64,000 bases of DNA from Mammaliicoccus sciuri (lineage in GTDB: Bacteria > Bacillota > Bacilli > Staphylococcales > Staphylococcaceae): NCBI RefSeq assembly GCF_025561425.1, contig NZ_CP094824.1, positions 1,426,001 through 1,490,000 on the forward strand. Reading direction: 5' to 3'. The first letter of the stretch is position 1, and the number at the start of each line of letters is the position of its first letter. Both the position numbers and the translations under genes were made by a program. The notes under the pieces were generated by a model that was given only the letters and a program-made list of their open reading frames with translations, had not been told where the DNA came from and made no database searches. Below, piece by piece: positions 63,810-64,000 of this stretch.

Positions 63810-64000
63810 ATGAAAATCGGTATAACTTGTTATCCATCAATGGGGGGCTCAGGTATTGTTGCAACTGAGCTTGGTTTGGAAATGGCGAAAAGAGGTCATG
63901 AGATTCACTTTATTACTTCTAATATGCCTTTTAGAATGAGAGAGCCTGTTCCAAACGTAACATTTCATCAAGTTGACGTAAATCAATATTCTGTATTCCA
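63810..64000 (+). CDS. bshA: Bacillithiol biosynthesis glycosyltransferase BshA, 3' end outside the window
   Basis: BshA joins N-acetylglucosamine from UDP-GlcNAc to L-malate, the first step of bacillithiol synthesis. Only the N-terminal 63 residues are in view: [20 protein letters not shown], which is the GT4 glycosyltransferase start with the GGSG donor-site loop, then [17 protein letters not shown] and [20 protein letters not shown] precedes the ATG. The neighbours ypjD upstream and, beyond the window, probably cca and birA would follow the B. subtilis order. Confidence 0.92.
   Translation, partial: MKIGITCYPSMGGSGIVATELGLEMAKRGHEIHFITSNMPFRMREPVPNVTFHQVDVNQYSVF

Overview
The window looks like chromosome from a low-GC Gram-positive coccus of the family Staphylococcaceae, most likely a deep-branching member such as the Staphylococcus sciuri group (Mammaliicoccus), with Macrococcus as the main alternative. 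I infer this from AT-rich, tightly packed genes, an EbpS-type LysM surface protein, bacillithiol genes (ypdA, bshA, brxB), and a gene order that follows Bacillus subtilis more closely than Staphylococcus aureus does. Three features are unusual for S. aureus-type staphylococci: dxs of the non-mevalonate isoprenoid pathway, a menaquinol:cytochrome c reductase operon (qcrABC), and a Spo0A homologue with no sporulation gene visible nearby. Species assignment is inference; no rRNA is present.

Layout. 1-5100: isoprenoid precursor synthesis (ispA, dxs), ArgR, RecN. 5100-6070: spo0A and a small DUF2627 membrane protein, facing each other across a shared terminator. 6190-14150: branched-chain amino acid catabolism toward branched acyl-CoA and acyl-phosphate (ptb; then leucine dehydrogenase, buk, lpdA, bkdAA, bkdAB, bkdB behind a cre site and promoter). 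14180-25590: brxB, yqjA, a tiny Prli42-like protein, an M20 peptidase, the oxidative pentose phosphate genes gnd and zwf, an AraC regulator, rnz, proC, a short-chain dehydrogenase, an aldo/keto reductase and nudF. 25650-29840: Fur, XerD, ScpA, ScpB, RluB. 29888-35851: cytochrome c maturation and redox signalling (resABCDE). 35931-41625: FMN riboswitch with ribU, ferredoxin, ypbB, a RecQ-type helicase, ebpS and a CBS protein. 42087-52707: ypdA, ansA, cmk, an S1-domain protein, der, gpsA, yphE, yphF, hup, the menaquinone side-chain and methylation genes (hepS, menG, hepT) and ndk. 53352-57834: aroC, aroB, ypiA, ypiB, ypiF. 57911-59560: an apparently intact IS3-family element. 59808-61902: qcrABC. 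61961 to the end: ypjA, yugP, a MazG-like pyrophosphohydrolase and the first part of bshA.

The genes form a coherent respiratory theme. Menaquinone synthesis (ispA, dxs, hepS, hepT, menG, aroB, aroC) supplies the electron carrier. ResABC matures c-type cytochromes, QcrABC uses menaquinol and carries its own haem c site, and ResDE would sense the state of respiration. The bkd operon provides branched acyl-CoA primers for membrane lipids.

Non-coding structure is rich. Two intergenic gaps (41707-41987 and 52864-53227) hold arrays of diverged, directly abutting units of 40-42 bp that share unit types in the same order. A 41-bp pair lies at 15719-15800, and a 51-bp hairpin-containing repeat at 57844 was broken by the IS element. 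Other notable sites are an FMN riboswitch with two mutually exclusive downstream hairpins, a hairpin that is both terminator-like and masks the brxB ribosome binding site, cre sites, a Fur box, an ARG box, and many bidirectional terminators between convergent genes. I recognised no tRNA, rRNA or CRISPR array.
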